Below, in pieces: positions 6,079-8,931 of a stretch of DNA of 8,931 bases. Position numbers and translations under genes: made by a program. Below the pieces are notes generated by a model. The model worked only from the letters and a program-made list of their open reading frames with translations. It made no database searches and was not told the origin of the DNA. The stretch lies in contig JBBCJM010000246.1 in the NCBI GenBank assembly GCA_037190175.1, positions 1-8,931 of the forward strand. Reading direction: 5' to 3'. This DNA is from JBBCJM01 sp037190175. Lineage in GTDB: Bacteria; Pseudomonadota; Alphaproteobacteria; Rhodobacterales; Rhodobacteraceae. Numbering within the stretch: position 1 is the stretch's first letter; each line of letters opens with the position of its first letter.

Positions 6079-7101
6079 ATGGGCTATCGTGTCGTCGTCG
6101 CGGGCGCCACCGGGAACGTGGGCCGCGAAATGCTGAACATCCTCGCCGAACGGGAATTCCCGGTCGACGAGATCGCCGCGCTTGCCTCGCGCAAGTCGCT
6201 GGGCACCGAGGTCAGCTTCGGCGACAAGACTTTGAAGACGAAGGATCTCGACACCTTCGACTTCGCCGGCTGGGACATCGCGCTCTTCGCCGTGGGGTCC
6301 GGCCCGACGAAGGAATACGCGCCCAAGGCCGCGGCGGCGGGCTGCATCGTGATCGACAACTCCTCGCTCTACCGCTACGACCCGCAGGTGCCGCTGATCG
6401 TGCCCGAGGTGAACGCGGATGCGGTCATGGGCTACAAGGCCAAGAACATCATCGCCAACCCCAACTGCTCGACCGCGCAGATGGTGGTGGCGCTGAAACC
6501 GCTGCACGACCGCGCGCGGATCAGGCGGGTGGTGGTGGCGACCTATCAGTCGGTCTCCGGCGCCGGCAAGGAGGGGATGGACGAGCTGTGGGACCAGACC
6601 AAGGCGGTCTACAACCCCACCGCCGAGGTGCCGCCGGCCAAGTTCACCAAGCAGATCGCCTTCAACGTCATCCCGCATATCGACGTCTTCCTGGACGACG
6701 GCTCGACCAAGGAGGAGTGGAAGATGGTGGCGGAGACGAAGAAGATCCTCGACCCCGCCATCAAGGTGACCGCGACCTGCGTGCGGGTGCCGGTCTTCGT
6801 GGGGCATAGCGAGGCGATCAACATCGAGTTCGAGGAGCCGCTGGACTGGCAGGAGGCGCAGGACATCCTGCGCGAGGCGCCCGGCATCCTGCTGGTCGAC
6901 AAGCGCGAACCCGGCGGCTACGTCACCCCCATCGAATGCGTGGGGGAATACGCGACCTATGTGTCGCGCGTGCGGCAGGACCCGACGGTGGAGAACGGCA
7001 TCTCGCTGTGGTGCGTCAGCGACAATCTGCGCAAGGGCGCGGCGCTGAACGCGGTGCAGATCGCCGAGGTGCTGGGGCAGAGGGTGCTGAAGAAGGGGTG
7101 A
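6079..7101 (+). CDS. asd: Aspartate-semialdehyde dehydrogenase
   Basis: A 340-residue cytoplasmic enzyme that reduces L-aspartyl-4-phosphate to L-aspartate 4-semialdehyde with NADPH, at the branch leading to lysine and diaminopimelate, methionine and threonine. Motifs in order: the dinucleotide-binding GATGNVGREML (9-19), IDNSSLYRYD (92-101) with a likely substrate-phosphate-binding Arg99, the catalytic Cys130 in NPNCSTAQ, FNVIPHID (195-202), and the acid/base His243 in RVPVFVGHSEAINIEF. The length is normal and the whole sequence looks typical of Rhodobacteraceae Asd. The ATG is preceded by AAGGAGGG (6066-6073) with 5-nt spacing. The gene is divergent from the dinB-like gene across about 110 nt in which I see no strong promoter. 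It is probably essential for cell-wall diaminopimelate. Confidence 0.97.
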   Translation: MGYRVVVAGATGNVGREMLNILAEREFPVDEIAALASRKSLGTEVSFGDKTLKTKDLDTFDFAGWDIALFAVGSGPTKEYAPKAAAAGCIVIDNSSLYRYDPQVPLIVPEVNADAVMGYKAKNIIANPNCSTAQMVVALKPLHDRARIRRVVVATYQSVSGAGKEGMDELWDQTKAVYNPTAEVPPAKFTKQIAFNVIPHIDVFLDDGSTKEEWKMVAETKKILDPAIKVTATCVRVPVFVGHSEAINIEFEEPLDWQEAQDILREAPGILLVDKREPGGYVTPIECVGEYATYVSRVRQDPTVENGISLWCVSDNLRKGAALNAVQIAEVLGQRVLKKG

Positions 7102-7114
7102 CATAGTTCTCTGG

Positions 7115-7137
7115 CCGAAGCCCGCGGGGGATTTCGG
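7115..7137 (+). other. Imperfect hairpin downstream of asd
   Basis: CCGAA (7115-7119) pairs with TTCGG (7133-7137), with possible inner CC/GG pairs. It starts 13 nt after the asd stop. There is no U-run after it, so it is at best a weak 3'-end structure or attenuator. With the stronger hairpin at 7187-7220, the 122-nt asd/muiA-like gap is unusually structured. Confidence 0.3.
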
Positions 7138-7186
7138 ACAGGAAGAGCAGGCCCTTCAAGACGATTGCCTTTCGGCCGGCGAAGGA

Positions 7187-7220
7187 GAAGACTTCGGGCG
7201 TTTTCATGCCCGGAGTCTTC
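7187..7220 (+). promoter_or_regulatory. Long hairpin enclosing the Shine-Dalgarno of the muiA-like gene
   Basis: GAAGACTTCGGGC (7187-7199) pairs with GCCCGGAGTCTTC (7208-7220) across all 13 positions with a single U-G wobble, around an 8-nt loop. The right arm contains GGAG (7212-7215), the only Shine-Dalgarno for the ATG at 7224, so the folded RNA would hide it. A competing 5-bp pairing (CGAAG 7180-7184 with CTTCG 7192-7196) would open the stem. A terminator is less likely because CCCC rather than a U-run follows. Confidence 0.55.
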
Positions 7221-7223
7221 CCC

Positions 7224-8861
7224 ATGCGCATTTTCGCCCTGCTGCTGCTGACCGCCGCCCCGGCCTTTGCCGATACCATCGAGGCGCCCGGCGCCGTCAC
7301 CGCGGTGACGCTCTATCCCGCGGGCGCCACGGTCACCCGCACCGTCAGCTTCTCCGCGCCCGCCGGCATCCATGAGATCATCATTCCCGGCCTGCCGCGG
7401 GATACGCGCGCCGAGGCCCTGCGCATCCGCGCGCCCGAGGGGGTGACGGTTGGGGCGGTCAGCCTGGCCACCGGCCGCCAGCCCGCCACCACTGAGCAGA
7501 CCAGCCCCGAGGTGCAGGCGGCGAAGGCCGAGGTCGAGCGGCTGGAACTGGTGGTCGAGGAACGCCGCCGCGCCATCGCCGCCATCGGCGCCCGCACCGA
7601 GGCCGCCCGCGCCCGCGTGGCCTTCCTGCAATCGCTGGCCACCACCCAGGCGCAGCAGGCCGGAACCCTGCCCTCGGCCGAGGCCCTGCGCGCGCTGGCC
7701 GCGCTGGTGGGCGAGGAAGTGCGCGGCGCGCGGGAGGAGGAACTGGCGGCCAATGCCGAGACCGCCGCCGCCATGCGCGCCATGCAGCCCGAGGTCGAGG
7801 CGCTGGCCCGCGCGCAGGCCGCGCTCGCCGCGCTGACCGTGCCGCAGGCCGCCGGTGCCCCGGCGCTGGTGCTGAACCTGCAGACCGGCGGCGGCGAGGT
7901 GGCGCTGGAGGTCGACGCCCTGGCCGGCGAGGCCGGCTGGACCCCGGTCTACGACCTGCGGCTGACCCGCAATCCCGACCGGCTGGCGGTGGCGCGCGGC
8001 GTCTCGGTCTGGCAGGCGACGGGCGAGGACTGGCGGGGGATCGCGCTGACGCTTTCCACCGCCCGGCCCAGCGAGCAGAGCGCGCCCTCGGTCCTCTATC
8101 CCGAACTGCGGGCGATCTATCCCGAACCCCCGCCGATGGACTATTCCCGCGCGCCCGCGGCGGCCCCGCAGATGGGCGGGATGGCGGCGCCGCCGGCGGC
8201 CGAGGCCGACATGGCCTATTACACCGGCTTTTCGGTCGACATGCAGGGCACGGTGTTCAACCATCGCTTCGGCAATTCGGTCGACATCCGCTCGGGCGCC
8301 GACAACCTGCGGCTGACCATGGACGAGCAGGTGGTGGAGGTGGAGCTGCGGGCCGAGGCGGTGCCGATGCTGGACGCCACCGCCTATCTGGTGGCCACGC
8401 TCACCAACACCACCGGCCAGCCGCTGCTGCCGGGGCCGGCCACGCTCTATGCCGAGGGCGCGCTGGTGGGCGGCACCGGGCTTGCGCTGATCCCCCCGCA
8501 GGGCGAGGCCACCATCGGCTTCGGCGCCATCGACGGGCTGCGGCTGACGCGCACCGTGCCCTCGCGCCGGCAGGGCGAGGAGGGGATCATCACCACCGGC
8601 AACCGCATCGAGGAGGTGGCCGAGATCCGGGTCGAGAACCTGACGGGCGAGAGCTGGCCCCTGCGGGTGATCGACCGCATCCCCTATTCGCAGCAGGACG
8701 ACCTGACCATCACCACGCTGGCCACCCCGCCCGCCACCCGCCGCGACCCCGAGGGGCAGCGGGGGCTGATGGAATGGGACTTCGACCTCGCCCCCGGGGC
8801 CGAGCGGGTGATCAGGCTGGAAACCCGCATCGCCTGGCCGCGGGGGATGCTGCTGCGGTAG
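7224..8861 (+). CDS. MuiA-like protein (DUF4140 plus DUF4139), exported
   Basis: A 545-residue protein of the mucoidy-inhibitor-A-like family. It has a signal peptide (MRIFALLLLTAAPAFA) and is therefore probably periplasmic or envelope-associated. Next is an N-terminal DUF4140-type beta domain (about 24-95; AVTLYPAGATVTRTVSF), then a long Glu/Arg/Ala-rich helical stretch (about 96-205) likely to form a coiled coil. The DUF4139 region (about 210-545) has the typical EAGWTPVYDLRL and GEDWRGIALTLSTARPS, a Pro/Ala/Met-rich insert (about 297-326), and a conserved-looking end (ETRIAWPRGMLL). The biochemical role is unknown; the name comes from a reported effect on mucoidy and should not be read as proof of function. 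The ATG at 7224 is chosen over the in-frame ATG at 7206 because it begins the signal peptide and has CGGAG 8 nt before it. That ribosome site lies in a hairpin. Confidence 0.9.
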   Translation: MRIFALLLLTAAPAFADTIEAPGAVTAVTLYPAGATVTRTVSFSAPAGIHEIIIPGLPRDTRAEALRIRAPEGVTVGAVSLATGRQPATTEQTSPEVQAAKAEVERLELVVEERRRAIAAIGARTEAARARVAFLQSLATTQAQQAGTLPSAEALRALAALVGEEVRGAREEELAANAETAAAMRAMQPEVEALARAQAALAALTVPQAAGAPALVLNLQTGGGEVALEVDALAGEAGWTPVYDLRLTRNPDRLAVARGVSVWQATGEDWRGIALTLSTARPSEQSAPSVLYPELRAIYPEPPPMDYSRAPAAAPQMGGMAAPPAAEADMAYYTGFSVDMQGTVFNHRFGNSVDIRSGADNLRLTMDEQVVEVELRAEAVPMLDATAYLVATLTNTTGQPLLPGPATLYAEGALVGGTGLALIPPQGEATIGFGAIDGLRLTRTVPSRRQGEEGIITTGNRIEEVAEIRVENLTGESWPLRVIDRIPYSQQDDLTITTLATPPATRRDPEGQRGLMEWDFDLAPGAERVIRLETRIAWPRGMLLR

Positions 8862-8888
8862 GGTGGCGGAGGGCCGGCTGCCTCCTCG

Positions 8889-8915
8889 CCCGGCGCGGCA
8901 GGAAACCCCGCCGGG
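8889..8915 (+). terminator. Hairpin after the muiA-like gene, possible terminator
   Basis: CCCGGCG (8889-8895) and CGCCGGG (8909-8915) form a perfect 7-bp stem with a 13-nt loop, 27 nt past the stop codon. A second, bulged stem (GGCGGAGG 8865-8872 with CCTCC 8881-8885 and GCC 8888-8890) lies just before it; the two compete for a few bases. No U-run is seen, so the terminator call is tentative. The remaining bases to 8931 show no gene start. Confidence 0.35.
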
Positions 8916-8931
8916 ACGCCTGGCGCCTCCC

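Noticed and set aside
6957..8264. A minus-strand frame of over 400 codons opposite the asd end and the muiA-like gene
   Set aside because: Gly/Arg/His-rich translation without recognisable motifs; the plus-strand MuiA-like protein has clear domains.
1..8931. A defence island, secondary-metabolite cluster, mobile element or CRISPR array
   Set aside because: No transposase, integrase, nuclease, toxin-antitoxin pair, synthase or regularly spaced repeat was seen; the genes are metabolic, transport and envelope functions with uniform composition.

Overview
The window is very GC-rich, densely coded alphaproteobacterial DNA. The aspartate-semialdehyde dehydrogenase, the style of the transporters and the short, tightly packed intergenic regions point to the Rhodobacteraceae (Rhodobacter/Paracoccus-like). 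This is inference from protein resemblance; there is no rRNA or other marker to fix the genus. I see nine protein-coding genes, all apparently intact, and no tRNA, rRNA, CRISPR, insertion sequence or phage gene. It looks like ordinary chromosome.

Layout. On the minus strand at the left edge is a nicotinamidase (pncA, 22-627) for NAD salvage, followed at its 3' end by a perfect 20-bp palindrome. Divergent from it is a short-chain dehydrogenase (741-1511) with an 86-residue protein of unknown function 5 nt downstream (1517-1777), then an MFS transporter of monocarboxylate/oxalate-formate type (1888-3123). The 113-nt pncA/SDR divergent region holds a 10-bp inverted repeat around a perfect TTGACA. 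A periplasmic DUF4424 protein (3129-4160, minus) converges on the transporter with a 5-nt gap, and is divergent from a second MFS transporter (4289-5458, plus). That transporter ends tail-to-tail with a DinB-family metalloprotein (5455-5967, minus); their stop codons share one CTAG.

The right third carries asd (6079-7101), the branch-point enzyme for lysine (and diaminopimelate), methionine and threonine synthesis. Then comes a secreted MuiA-like DUF4140/DUF4139 protein (7224-8861), whose Shine-Dalgarno sequence lies inside a 13-bp hairpin.

The genes do not form one pathway. The likely transcription units are pncA alone, SDR plus the small ORF (perhaps with the first MFS gene), DUF4424 alone, the second MFS gene alone, dinB-like alone, and asd possibly reading into the muiA-like gene. 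I found no convincing undescribed multi-gene system. The points most worth checking are the SDR lacking its active-site lysine, the dyad in the pncA/SDR promoter region, and the hairpin that hides the ribosome binding site of the muiA-like gene.
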